From positions 1 to 14,547 of the forward strand of contig JAEPRB010000533.1 in assembly GCA_016758965.1 (NCBI GenBank): a stretch of 14,547 bases of DNA, in the 5' to 3' direction. Numbering within the stretch: position 1 is the first letter of the stretch; each line of letters opens with the position of its first letter. Shown here piece after piece: positions 1-9,658 of the stretch. Both the position numbers and the translations under genes were made by a program. This DNA comes from Circinella minor. Lineage: Eukaryota; Mucoromycota; Mucoromycetes; Mucorales; Lichtheimiaceae. The notes under the pieces are model-generated. The model saw nothing but the letters and a program-made list of their open reading frames with translations. It searched no databases and had not been told where the DNA came from.

Positions 1-43
1 TTTTTTTTTTTTTTTTCCTATTTTTATTTATATATTTTTGCCT

Positions 44-77
<34 letters not shown>
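1..77. repeat. Poly-T tracts at window start
   Basis: Two T homopolymers (1-16 and an uninterrupted run of 31 T at 47-77) flank a short T/A-rich spacer. Runs of this kind recur through the window in introns and intergenic DNA. A retroelement poly-A tail on the other strand is possible, but no element body is visible beside it. Confidence 0.8.
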
Positions 78-78
<1 letters not shown>

Positions 79-1337
79 GCTTGATTCAATCTAGAATCCG
101 ATATATTTACTTAAACTACTTGAAGTATGTTATTATTATTACGAAGATAGACAATTGTTAGCGGCATAAACGAAACAAAAAAATTATTATTGTTCTCTTG
201 TGTAACTAAGGACAATGATGTTTGGAATGTTGAGGTATTCATTACGCATATATTTTAAATGGGTGACATTTACGTACTATTAAAAAAAACAAAGCATTTA
301 AATTTATAAATGAATATACTATTGAAAGAATAACAATTGTATATATCATTCTAATAAACTAAAGTTGAATATTCTATGGTTATCTTCTTGAAATTCATAA
401 ATGACCAAGAGAAACGTGTTTTTTTTATCAGCACACTTACTGATATTCCTCGAACTACAATACGTACATATATAAGTTCAAATTGCATATTCTTCCATAC
501 AACTAGATGGACAGTTAATCCGACTTGTACAAATAACAGAATTGTAACATTCTCACTACTTGTCACCACTTCATTCTCACATGTTGTTATTATTTGATAG
601 AATTAGAGTGTAAATTTGCATAACCAAGTTTTACTTATAAATTATTACTCATCATAATTTTTTTTCTATGAATATGGTAGTGTAAAGCTAGTTCACTTAT
701 AACTCATATTAACCCACTTAAAGCTTTACATAGGATATGTGATTGTTCAGTTCAATATATTTCGATATTTAACTTTTATTATCAGTATGTGATATAGAGA
801 GTTATTTATTATCATTTTCAAGAATTATATTATCGAGTATTCATATAGGTTAAAGTAGTCCTTTTCAAAGATGATTAGTTAATATACTCTTCAAGTAACT
901 ATTTAGTTAATTTAACCGTACGTATCACAGAGTATAAAGGGTTTATCGCCGTACCAAGTAACTCCTATCTATAAACAAATAGAATAGAAGACTCTTTATA
1001 ATTATTCAACTATAATATAAAGAGTTTAGTATTAATTTTTTTTATTATATATATAGTAGGTATAATTTGACAGTGATGTTTTGCATGATGTTTAGCTTGT
1101 ATTTTAAATATTAAGTAAATATCGTTTTACATGTTTAATTCTTGTTATCATATTATATTAAAAGTGAATATCAATGATTGGGAAAAGAAGGTTACATGTT
1201 ATTATTAGAAAATTCGCGACTGTCTGAACAATATCAGAGATGACAGATTAGCATGATTTTACAAAGTCACTTCCCGACAAGATAACTTTTTTTTTTCTTC
1301 TTGTTTCTTTCCCATAACTATATAAAATACTTATATA
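78..1337. other. Non-coding AT-rich stretch upstream of the Eaf3/MRG15 gene
   Basis: About 1.26 kb with no coding region I can defend. Short open frames at 351-597 exist on both strands, but none resembles a family or shows splice-linked extension. The last 150 bases before the ATG at 1338 contain a pyrimidine-rich tract (about 1290-1312) and presumably hold the promoter of the downstream gene. A Cys-rich but stop-interrupted frame on the minus strand (346-552) is listed as a weak finding. Confidence 0.6.
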
Positions 1338-2476
1338 ATGACAGAAGAAAATACACATGAAAGAAAATATCAATTTGAAACTGAAGAAAAAGCTTTATGT
1401 TTTCATGGTCCTTTAATATATGAAGCAAAGGTGAACTTTCTTATATATATAGCTTACTTGACGAATAATAATAATAATAAATAATGATATTAATAATAAA
1501 TACATAGATTCTTGATCGTCAATGGATGGATAGTAACCCAGATTTTCAAGGACCTTATTATTTTGTTCATTATAAGGGTTGGAAAAGAACGTAAATAAAT
1601 ATTTTTAAATATTTTATTCACGAGAAATAAGAAACATTTATTTTGAATTATAGTTATTAATGACAGGGTTTTATAATATAGTTGGGATGAATGGGTACCT
1701 GAAACACGAGTATTACGTTGGACAGAAGCAAACTTACAAATGCAACAAAAACTTAAAGGATTATATACAGTAAGTTAAAAAATATTTATGATATATGAAT
1801 TAATATTAACTTTGCTTTTTATATATAAGCAACAAAACAGTGGAAAGAAACGACCAAGAAGTGATTCATCCAGTGCTGAAAAGGTAAATAAATAATAATT
1901 ATTATCCAAGTTATTTCATTATTTTATTAAACGTTTTATTTTAGGATGAAGATTATTTAAATCGACCTGAAGTACGAATGGATATTCCAGATACAATGAA
2001 AGCACAATTAATTGATGATTGGGAAAATGTTACTAAAAATCAACAGGTAAAAGGAAAAAAATATCCAACAATGTATTATAAAATCTAATAAATTTATAAA
2101 TAGCTTGTTGAATTACCACGAACTCCAACAATTACAAATTTACTTGAACAATATCGAAAATATAAATTAGATAGAAAAGGATCAAGGTAAAATATGTTTA
2201 ATTAATTAGAAAGAGATTCGATTATTAAAGATTTACTATTTATTATTTTAGTGGTACCGAAGATTTATTATCTGAAATTATTGATGGTGTAAAAGAATAT
2301 TTTAATAAGGCATTAGGTACTATATTATTATATCGATTTGAAAGACATCAATATGCAAATATTCGAAAACAATACCCAAAGAAAGAAATGGTTGATATTT
2401 ATGGTGCTGAACATCTTTTACGTTTATTTGGTAAATATATTTCTTTTCTTTTCTTTTTGTTTCTCTTGAAAATATT

Positions 2477-2508
<32 letters not shown>

Positions 2509-2747
2509 AGTTCAAATGCCTTCACTCATTGCACATACAGATATGGATGCTGATGCTACTGCTGTTTTAACTGAATATTTAAATGATATAACAAAGTAAG
2601 TATTATATACACTTATACAAAATATGTTTTTTTTTTCTTACTAATGAATCAAATCATAGATATATGCATAAAAATCAAAAACAAATATTTTGTTCAGAAT
2701 ATGAAAATGCTACTCCAGATTATGTATCATTAACTAGTAGTATATAA
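1338..2747 (+). CDS. EAF3: Eaf3/MRG15-family chromodomain and MRG-domain protein (NuA4/Rpd3S subunit)
   Basis: The family reads methylated H3K36 through the chromodomain and joins the NuA4 acetyltransferase and Rpd3S/Sin3 deacetylase complexes through the MRG domain. Nine exons join in frame: 1338-1430, 1508-1590, 1682-1769, 1830-1883, 1945-2046, 2104-2186, 2252-2430, 2511-2595, 2660-2747. They give 284 residues, shorter than human MRG15 (323) or yeast Eaf3 (about 400) because the linker between domains is short (about residues 89-106). The chromodomain (about 15-88) keeps the [12 protein letters not shown] start and the aromatic cage as Y28, Y53, W56 and W60. The MRG domain (about 107-284) contains the family blocks [19 protein letters not shown] and [14 protein letters not shown]. 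Introns are 57-91 nt with GT..AG ends. The start is the first Met before the chromodomain. Domain recognition is firm; complex membership is inferred from the family. The gene converges on the ArfGAP gene, with 161 bp between the two stops. Confidence 0.93.
2480..2509 (+). repeat. ATT/TTA trinucleotide run in intron 7 of the Eaf3 gene
   Basis: A (TTA)n microsatellite occupies the end of intron 7 and runs directly into the TAG acceptor at 2508-2510. The repeat thus forms the 3' splice-site tract, so length changes would alter the branch point to acceptor distance but not the protein. Confidence 0.8.
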
Positions 2748-2908
2748 ATCAATCTCAATTTCATCCAAATCCATCATTCCATACATCTAACCCATAATAA
2801 AAATCCCTCTCTTCATTCTTATTGACAAAAACTCATTTAGTAGGTCCAATTTTATATTTATATTATATACTCCTTAAAATTAATTCAAGTTTATTTATCT
2901 CTTTTTTT
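2748..2908. other. Convergent 3' intergenic region
   Basis: 161 bp between two converging stop codons. It must hold both 3' ends; AATAAA-like sequence occurs on the + strand near 2795. No other feature is seen. Confidence 0.6.
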
Positions 2909-5246
2909 TTAAACACGATAAGAGGAACGTTTGATTTGAGCAATAGGGTCAAGATCACCAAAAGCGTTTGTATTTTTCAATTCAGTAGCTTGAGGTGGCG
3001 GTGGCGGTGGGGAAGCAAAATCACCAAAATCAGCATCACCAGTAGATGTAGAAAATTCTATTAATTTTTATTTGTTAGTAACCAAAAAAAAAAATTATAT
3101 TACATTTCAATTTTTCTTCTGCTCACCTGTCCATGACATTTCATCCGAGTCTTGACGCTCATGAAAATTGGGTATATCGGGTTCTTGTCGTGATAATGGT
3201 TTTGGTGGTTCAGGAGAAGAAATTACGAGACCACGTAATGCTGCATAAGGATCATCTTCAGGTTTTGTTGATTCAGTGGGTTTTTGCTGTTGATGTTGTT
3301 GTTGCTGTTGTTGTTGCTGTTGTTGTTGAAAAGCTTTGAATGGATCATTTTGTTGTTGTTGTTGTTGTTGTATACTTGTAGTACTTGTAGTAGAAGTGGT
3401 GGTTGTAGGAATGGTAGTATTTTGAAACAATGATGCAGAGAATTGTAAACTTGTTGGACTCATTGCACTAGGTGTTGAAGGTGTTAAAATACCACCAGTA
3501 TAGGTTGCCCTACGTGCAGATTTTGATGTTTCAGGTTGTAAACCTGCTAATTCGGAAAATATACTACTGGATGGTGTAACAGGTTGACGTGCAGGTCGTT
3601 GTTGTGATTGTTGTGATTGTTGTTGTATTTGCTGCGGTTGTGCTTGCGGCAATGGTGATTGAGGTTGTTGTGGTAACGATGATAATGATGATTGAGAAGT
3701 ACGACGCGGAGTATAATCAATAATGTTCTTGGTTGGTGTAACAGGTACCGGTGATGAAGGTGGCAAAGTAAAGCCTATTTTTGGATAATAATATGAATTA
3801 TCAACTTATGTTCTCATCACTTTTTTATATGTACAAAATAAAATAAGGAAAAAAATATATATTTATTAATTATCTTTACCTCCTGATGATACGGGTGATG
3901 AGCCACTTAGTTCACGTGCCGACATTGGTTCACGATACTATATTTATTAAATTACAACTTGTCAGTGAAACCCTTAGTATATTAAAGTATAAATATATAT
4001 AAACTTTTACCGTGATAGGTGATGATGAATCAATAGATGAATCAATAGTTGATTTGAGTGTAGTATTAGTAGTGGTAGGTGAAGAAATTTCTGGTTTCCA
4101 TGCTGATCTTGTCAGTTGCAAAGAGGCAGGTCGAGAAGGTTTTGATAAAGGAGCCGGGGCAGCACCAGATCCACCAGGTAATGGAGGCGTTTTAACCCCT
4201 CGACGACGAAAACCTTCATCAGTAAACAATTCAGATATAATATCACGTACTTTATCTGTCTGGTCTTGTAATTCGTCACAGTCTAGCCACTTGTGTTCGA
4301 CTAAGAAAAAAAATCAAAAATAAAAAAAATAAAATAAAAAGATTCAATATAAAAACCATGCGAAACAAAACAAACAAAAGCACGTTTCTCTTATTATATA
4401 AATAAATAAATAAAAAGAGGTTAAACTTACAATATTTTTGGCGTATAAATGCTCGAACATCATTATCCGTTTCAGGTTCAACATTATCCATACGATAATT
4501 TTTTAACCAAATAGACTTTGCAACTTCATTACCACCTTGTTGTAATGCTACTACTTCTTGTCCTGAAAAAGTACTTGCTGAGATTGATTTAACGCGATGT
4601 CCTACTTCACGACTATAAATATAATTTTTAAGTTTTAAGTTTTTTTAAGTTCAAAAATAAGCGGGTCGAAAAAAGAAAAAACGAAAAAATCGCAACACAT
4701 ATAAACCCACACAATTTAACCCGAAATATTACAAAGTAGTTTAGACCCATTTGCAGGAACAATAAGAGAGAGAAGAAAAGAGTGTAAAAAAAAAAAAAAA
4801 AAAAAATTGGAAGTCTTCACTTACACAAGACCTGAGCATCTGCTGCATACAAATGTATTTACGCTTACATTAACAAAAAAAGGACTCTATACAAAAGAAA
4901 CCATGTATTTAATAAATGATCATATTACAATATAAAAAACAGCTCCTTATTTTTCCCCTCTTACCTTTGTCGGGCAGTCGAAACACTTTTTGTTTGCCGG
5001 CAAACGAAGTAGTGCTCGTACTTTTCTATTAGTTGGTGTATGAAAAAAGATAAAGCATATATATATATGTTAGTTTTTTTTTTTTTTTGAATAAAAAAAG
5101 AATATAAGAAGCTTTATGTTTTGAAATTTAAAAACGGCAATTCAAAGCAATTTGACATTGTTTCTATTTCATATATAAACTTACTGTATGTTTTTTTCTT
5201 CTTGTTTCTTCTGCTGAAGAGGTGTTAGTCCTCCAATGAACGACAT
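2909..5246 (-). CDS. AGFG-like ArfGAP-domain protein with Gln-rich tail
   Basis: Predicted GTPase-activating protein for Arf in vesicle traffic, of the fungal AGFG/Gts1-like type. Eight exons (minus strand) join in phase: 5246-5185, 5025-4965, 4886-4825, 4612-4431, 4300-4011, 3937-3880, 3774-3127, 3057-2909. They give 503 residues. The ArfGAP domain (about 10-150) has a C-x2-C-x16-C-x2-C finger at C35, C38, C55 and C58, and an arginine finger at R63 in CSGLVR. AGFG-type blocks HRVKSIS and GNEVAKSIWL follow. Residues beyond about 160 are Pro/Ser/Gln-rich and disordered, with Gln runs near 274-297, 374-381 and 388-402. Short DPF (about 383), DPYAAL and repeated FGD-type motifs, resembling AP-2/clathrin-adaptor ligands, lie near the C-terminus. 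Exon 8 supplies a PPPPPP stretch and ends at TAA 2909-2911. Family and exon joins are strong; AGFG versus Gts1 orthology is uncertain. It shares a 360-bp divergent promoter region with the LDAH gene. Confidence 0.9.
3283..3372 (-). repeat. CAA/CAG polyglutamine repeats in the ArfGAP gene
   Basis: On the minus strand two mixed CAA/CAG tracts encode Gln runs (one with a single His), separated by NDPFKAF. The CAA interruptions limit slippage. A further Gln-rich, less regular segment lies at 3599-3655. All are in frame within exon 7. Confidence 0.9.
4786..4806. repeat. 21-nt poly-A run in intron 3 of the ArfGAP gene
   Basis: Homopolymer in the 212-nt intron (4613-4824), the longest intron of that gene. 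As read on the minus strand it is a poly-T tract just inside the donor end. Confidence 0.8.
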
Positions 5247-5606
5247 TTTCTTTTTTTTTGTAACAAGAAATAAATAAATAAATAAAAAAGAAAAGTTGTT
5301 ATATAAGTTGGTATTAAAAAAAATAAGAAATAAAAAAGTAAAAAAGAAGAGAAAGAGAAAGAAAAATATATGTTTAGCTTTTTTTTTTTAGCTTGAAGAA
5401 GAGGATATTTTTTTTTTTTTGGCAGAATAGACACAGCCTGACCCAAATCTTATTCTTATTTTTTATTATTGTTGCACTATGTCTTCTCATTCTCTTTTTT
5501 TTTAACCGAACAAGTGTATTATCATTTTAGTAACCAAACCGACGTGGCTTGTTGTGTTCATTTTAACCTTTTTCTTTTCTCCACTTTATTTTTATTATTA
5601 TTAATC
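5247..5606. promoter_or_regulatory. Shared divergent promoter region (ArfGAP gene / LDAH gene)
   Basis: 360 bp separate the start codons of two genes pointing away from each other, so both promoters should lie here. The stretch carries strand-asymmetric A-rich (5250-5350) and T-rich (5375-5600) tracts, typical of nucleosome-poor fungal promoters. No clear TATA element was assigned. The function is inferred from gene arrangement only. Confidence 0.5.
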
Positions 5607-7087
5607 ATGCGCCTCCCTTCTCAACTAAAAACGCCACTGCGGTCATATTGGTCCGTGGCTGGCAATGATACAGAAACATTATGGTGGCCTGTAAAACAAA
5701 ATGTCTCAAATGATAAAAAGAAAATATTGTTCTTTATACCAGGCAACCCAGGTCTTGTTGAATATTACACAGACTTTCTCGAAGAAATTCATCGTAACGT
5801 CACATTTCCACTTGAAATCTTTGCTGGTAAAGAAATTACATTTCGAAAAGTATTTTATTTGATTGCCATATCTCTCAATTCCTCCCTTTTTCTCCTTATC
5901 CAGTCTCTTCTTCCTTCCCCCTCCCCTTTTTTTTTTCCTTGTTCCCTTAAATAATTTATAACTATGCGAAAAAAAAAATAATGATAATAATTATAAGCTA
6001 TTAATAACCATGGCAACGGGTTTTTTTTTATCTCCTCCGCTATATTTATAACAGTTTCTAACCTTGGGATGACGATAACAACACCCGCAACAACAAAATT
6101 TGGTGCGACCAAAGAAAACAAGCTATTTTCGTTACAAGATCAAATTAATCATAAAATTGCATGTTTTGATATCCTTCGTCAAGAAAATCCTGATATCGAA
6201 TTTATTTTAATGGGTCATTCCATTGGTGCTTATATTTCTGTTGAAGTATTAAAAAAGAGACATACTCAAAATATTACTCGTGTTGTAACTTTGTTTCCAA
6301 CCATTAGAGAAATAGGCTTATCTCCAAATGGTCTTGCTTTTACAGTAGGTTTTACTTTTTGTAATACCAACAAAACTTCCCTAATATTTTTTTTTTCACG
6401 ATTGATTCCCAAAAAAAAAAAAAGTTTAATAATACTAATTCCATTTATTATCTATTTTAGAAATTGTTTTCATATGTTCCTACAAGTATTGTTTCAACTT
6501 GTGCAACTCTATTTTCATATATTTCATCCCCCATACTGGAACGTTTAGTAATGCTATTAACAGGACAAAAAGATCCTTGTGCACAAGTTACAGCTCATCG
6601 ATTACTTCAGGGTTCTGTGGTGAAAAATTGTCTTTATATGGCTCAATGTGAAATGGAACAAGTGGGTGAATTGGACCTTGATTTTTATAATGCACATGCA
6701 CAAAAGTTTATTATTTACTATTCTCGTAATGATAAATGGGCTCCATTAGATCATTATCAATATATGAAACAGAATTTCCCAAAACATGGTAAGAAAATGA
6801 ATATCAACGCAAGGAAATTTGGTTAGTATTTCTTATCTAAATACTAATTTGAAATTATGTTCCTTTTTTTTTTCTTTCTTTTAGAGCATTTATATTTATG
6901 TGAACAAGATATCCCACATAGTTTTACTTTAGGTAATAACCATTATAATTATGAAATGATTTATTTTATTTTGATGTTGCTAAAAAAAATAAATGTTTTT
7001 ATTTTTGTCTTTTCTAATTTTTTAGATCCACAGAATGCTAGTTATATGGCTCATAAAGTTGTTAATTGGTTATCTAGTGATAAATAG
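5607..7087 (+). CDS. LDAH: Lipid droplet-associated hydrolase (LDAH/C2orf43 family, alpha/beta hydrolase)
   Basis: Predicted serine hydrolase of the LDAH (UPF0554) family, found on lipid droplets and linked to sterol-ester and triacylglycerol handling; the substrate is not settled for the family. Five exons join in phase: 5607-5826, 6055-6344, 6461-6788, 6885-6932, 7026-7087. They give 315 residues (human LDAH 325). The oxyanion region FIPGNPGLVEYY lies at about 43-54. The nucleophile elbow is GHSIG with Ser129, the acid is probably Asp261 in YSRNDKWAP, and the base is His291 in IPHSF. The exon 1-2 join is supported because it creates LEIFAVS, the family-typical strand before the cap. The start at 5607 is the only Met in frame close before the conserved core. 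Intron 3 has two possible in-phase donors (6789 GTAAGA, preferred; 6822 GTTAGT), differing by 11 residues. The gene is divergent from the ArfGAP gene. Confidence 0.93.
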
Positions 7088-7870
7088 TTAATAAATTCAA
7101 TCTACAAAGAATCATGAAGGGGAGGGTAGTAGTAGTAATAGATAACAAATATTTATCTATATATTATAGAAGAGAGATGTAGATTACTTGATATACCTTT
7201 GTAACAAGTTGAATACTTTTAATAATCGTACCAAAAACAAGGGCGTTTTTTTTTTATAAAAAAAAAAAATCATAATCACTATGACTTAATAGTACAAGCT
7301 GAATTAAACTACAAAAATTGGATTAATAAGTTCAAGTTGATGATACTGTAAAAATAGTACGCACTACAAGCAACATATACTATAGATCATTAAAACTAAG
7401 AGCTGTATATATACAACTTCTTTCATATTTTTTTTCTTTGGCTGTGGAATGAATCAGATATATGATGGATAGTCTGTTTTTTTTTCTGTTTACATAACAC
7501 AAAAAAAAAAAAAAGTAGCCATATACTACTTGTGCATATGATATTGTAAACAAACAATATTTATACTGTATTCGGAACAAGCACCATGAAAGGAAATTAT
7601 TATTTTATTCATTGTAAAAAATGGGAGTTAGAACGTTTCTAGACCACATTATTATAATGTTATGAGGATTCATCATATAAATGGAACAAACATTGAAAAT
7701 TCATCCCCCCCCCTTCTCTCCTTGACACATGATCTTCTCTCTCTTTTTTTTTCCAATACCAGTACCCCTAAAAAAGTGACTAAATTTAACCAATGTATTA
7801 TATACATTATACATACACAGACACTCAACATAAAAAAATAAATTCATTATTATTTATATACGACTTTTAA
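7088..7870. other. Intergenic region between converging LDAH and His-rich genes
   Basis: 783 bp holding the 3' ends of two converging genes. Poly-A/T runs (about 7250-7268, 7500-7515), a C9 run near 7705 and pyrimidine tracts are present. No reading frame with protein character is seen on either strand. Confidence 0.6.
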
Positions 7871-8641
7871 TTAAGATGATGATACATTGCCACTTGATAA
7901 ATCCATTCGCTGATGATGATTATGGTGATGCTGTCGATGTTGATGATGCTGATGATGATGTAACTTGCTATATCGTACCAATTGTTCATGAAGTGACCTG
8001 TGATGACGATCTAATTGTTCATGTTGATCCACATTTGTTCCTTCTGTATCACCATCATAGCCAGAAGAAGGAGTAGGAATATCATGTTGTTGTTGAGGAT
8101 GATGTGTCGATGATGTAATTGAACTATTACTACTACTTGACGCCATAATATCTGTTGACGCTGAAGTATTATTTCCACCATGTGTTGCATTCTCAATACC
8201 TGCGATAGCCAGGGCTTGTTCTTGTTGTGGTAATGATTCAAGTTGTACATCCATAGCTGATGATTGCTCATCTGTTGTTGGTTTATTCGATCTTTCAGAA
8301 GACTTGATATTATTGTTATTTTTCGTGAAAAATTCTTGTTGTCGATATTTATGGGATGACCGCCTTGCACTTCGTACTGCTCTTTGTATTAAACTGGTCT
8401 CTTCATTACGCTGTGATTGATCGTCATCGTCATAATCGCCATCATCTTCGTCTGCTGCTGAAGAAACAGATGCTTCAATGCCAGATTCTGATTCATTAAC
8501 ATATAATGGAAGTTGTGTTCGTCCATCCATAGGAGGGTCATTTAAAATACTATTAGTTGTTGTTGCTGCTGTTGTATTAACACTACCACCACGTGTTGAA
8601 ATAGAAGAACTTGAAGTTGATGGATTTAATTGAGTTGTCAT
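7871..8641 (-). CDS. Low-complexity His/Ser/Asp-rich protein, function unknown
   Basis: One uninterrupted 256-residue frame from ATG at 8641 (context CAAAATGAC) to TAA at 7871-7873, with no intron needed. I do not recognise a family. Visible features are a Ser/Thr-rich N-terminus (1-30), an acidic patch ADEDDGDYDDDD (about 63-74), a short basic segment with Arg/Lys (about 87-100) that could be a nuclear signal, and a Ser/Asn/Gln-rich middle. A His/Gln tail HHHQHHQHRQHHHNHHQ (about 228-244) is followed by a short Ser-rich end. No membrane helix or folded domain is evident, so the protein is probably disordered. The acidic plus basic segments would suit a nuclear or regulatory role, but that is a guess. 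Much of the antisense strand is also open, because GAT/CAT repeats read openly both ways, so coding status rests on length, start context and composition. Confidence 0.65.
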   Translation of the reverse strand: MTTQLNPSTSSSSISTRGGSVNTTAATTTNSILNDPPMDGRTQLPLYVNESESGIEASVSSAADEDDGDYDDDDQSQRNEETSLIQRAVRSARRSSHKYRQQEFFTKNNNNIKSSERSNKPTTDEQSSAMDVQLESLPQQEQALAIAGIENATHGGNNTSASTDIMASSSSNSSITSSTHHPQQQHDIPTPSSGYDGDTEGTNVDQHEQLDRHHRSLHEQLVRYSKLHHHQHHQHRQHHHNHHQRMDLSSGNVSSS

Positions 8642-9055
8642 TTTGAAAGTTTGTATAATATATTTATATATATGTATACATATAAGAGATATATAAAAAA
8701 ATGTTGAGCTTGTATGTAACCCAATTTTTTTATTGGTCGGTTGTTAAATATAACAACAATAAGCTGCATAATAATAATAATGATTTATTGCAACATCAAC
8801 ACCCCATTTTTTTTAAAAAAAGAAACCAAACCCTTGAAAATAAAAAAGGATGTTTGTGTTTTCTTCCTTTTTTTTTAATATTATTATTTGGTTATAACAA
8901 AAGATTGATATACAAAGTGAAAATAATGATTAATTGATGTCTGTAACTGTTACGTATTTTTAATATTATAATAGCTAAAAAGAGGAGAAAGAAGAATGTA
9001 CTACTATTATAATTGATTTGAGTAAAAACCATATAAGATTATTTGTTTTTTTATA
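8642..9055. other. Upstream region of the His-rich gene / 3' flank of the PLDc_N gene
   Basis: 414 bp. The part next to 8642 must serve as promoter and leader of the minus-strand His-rich gene (TATATAT-rich at about 8655-8680). The part next to 9055 is the 3' flank of the small membrane-protein gene. A plus-strand open frame at 8701-8937 is AT-repeat sequence with no protein character. Confidence 0.5.
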
Positions 9056-9380
9056 TTAAGCAAGAACTTCATATCGAGAATTATGTTGATCTCGATTACT
9101 GAATAAGCTGTTTAATTTTTTAATAAAACACATAGAAATTGTTAGCATTCACACTCGATTTCTTTGTTATATGATAAAAAAAAAATACAGAAAAAAAAAG
9201 AACTTACAAGTAAAGAATGATACCAACTACAGGAAAGAAAAAGACTAATAAAGACCAACCAAGCTTGCCAGATATACTTCGATTTGAATTAAATACTTCA
9301 AAAATAACAATCAAATCAAAGATAAGAATAAGCAATCCAACGATTCCACCACCGGTACTTAACATTGTATTGTGCCCCAT
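9056..9380 (-). CDS. Small two-helix membrane protein, PLDc_N (phospholipase D nuclease N-terminal-like) family
   Basis: Two exons on the minus strand, 9380-9208 and 9107-9056, join in phase (TT plus C) to give 74 residues. Helix 1 is about 12-28 (GIVGLLILIFDLIVIFEV); helix 2 is about 43-61, with the PLDc_N signature GKLGWSLLVFFFPVVGIILY at 39-58 followed by FLFSNR. The sequence ends in a hydrophilic tail with Tyr. In bacteria this domain precedes phospholipase D/cardiolipin synthase catalytic domains; here, as in many fungi, it stands alone and its job is unknown. The start at 9380 (MGHN, then STGGG before the first helix) fits fungal relatives as I remember them; Met6 at 9365 is possible. 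The ATG lies only 10 nt after an AG at 9391-9392, suggesting a leader intron (9391-9477). An in-frame ATG at 9500 would then add 11 residues. Confidence 0.82.
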
Positions 9381-9390
9381 TGTTTTTGTT

Positions 9391-9477
9391 CTAATTTAAT
9401 GTTTTGTATTGTTGTGTGGTATTTCAACGTCTCGTGTGAATAAAGAGGAAAAAAGGGAAAAAGAAAGAAATCCTTAC
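9391..9477 (-). other. Probable 5' leader intron of the PLDc_N gene
   Basis: On the minus strand GTAAGG at 9477 and a pyrimidine-rich stretch ending in AAATTAG at 9391 bound 87 nt, the usual intron size here. Splicing would place the leader exon 10 nt before the MGHN start. A frame open on the upstream side (to about 9640) joins in phase. A 5' untranslated exon or an 11-residue N-terminal extension from ATG 9500 are both possible. Confidence 0.5.
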
Positions 9478-9658
9478 AAATTGTGAGGTTTAAAGCCCAT
9501 GAGAAAAATGAAATAGAACCAGTGGGAATCATCACTATCAAACACAGCATAATAATTTTCTTTTGCACCTGAGTAAATACGACACAATAATTTCTTAAGT
9601 GAACACAACACATCAAAACCAATAAAACTAAGAATATAAAATAAAACTTAATAACATT

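Noticed and set aside
3133..3339. Plus-strand open frame of 68 codons opposite the ArfGAP gene
   Set aside because: It is the antisense of the polyQ-coding exon; CAA/CAG repeats leave the reverse strand open as Val/Leu runs.
4012..4323. Plus-strand open frame of 103 codons
   Set aside because: It overlaps exon 5 of the minus-strand ArfGAP gene, whose exon joins and domain content are much stronger.
5469..5954. LDAH start at 5469 and extension of exon 1 past 5826
   Set aside because: The residues before 5607 are T-run derived, and reading past 5826 breaks the family sequence. Splicing at 5826/6055 gives LEIFAVS, as expected for LDAH.
7876..8370. Open frames on both strands within the His-rich gene
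   Set aside because: The GAT/CAT repeat content makes several frames open. The 256-codon minus-strand frame is longest and has the best start context.
9359..9622. 87-codon minus-strand frame with a hydrophobic stretch
   Set aside because: It lacks an ATG at its left end, runs through the probable leader intron and would hit a stop at the splice junction. At best it contains a short upstream ORF.
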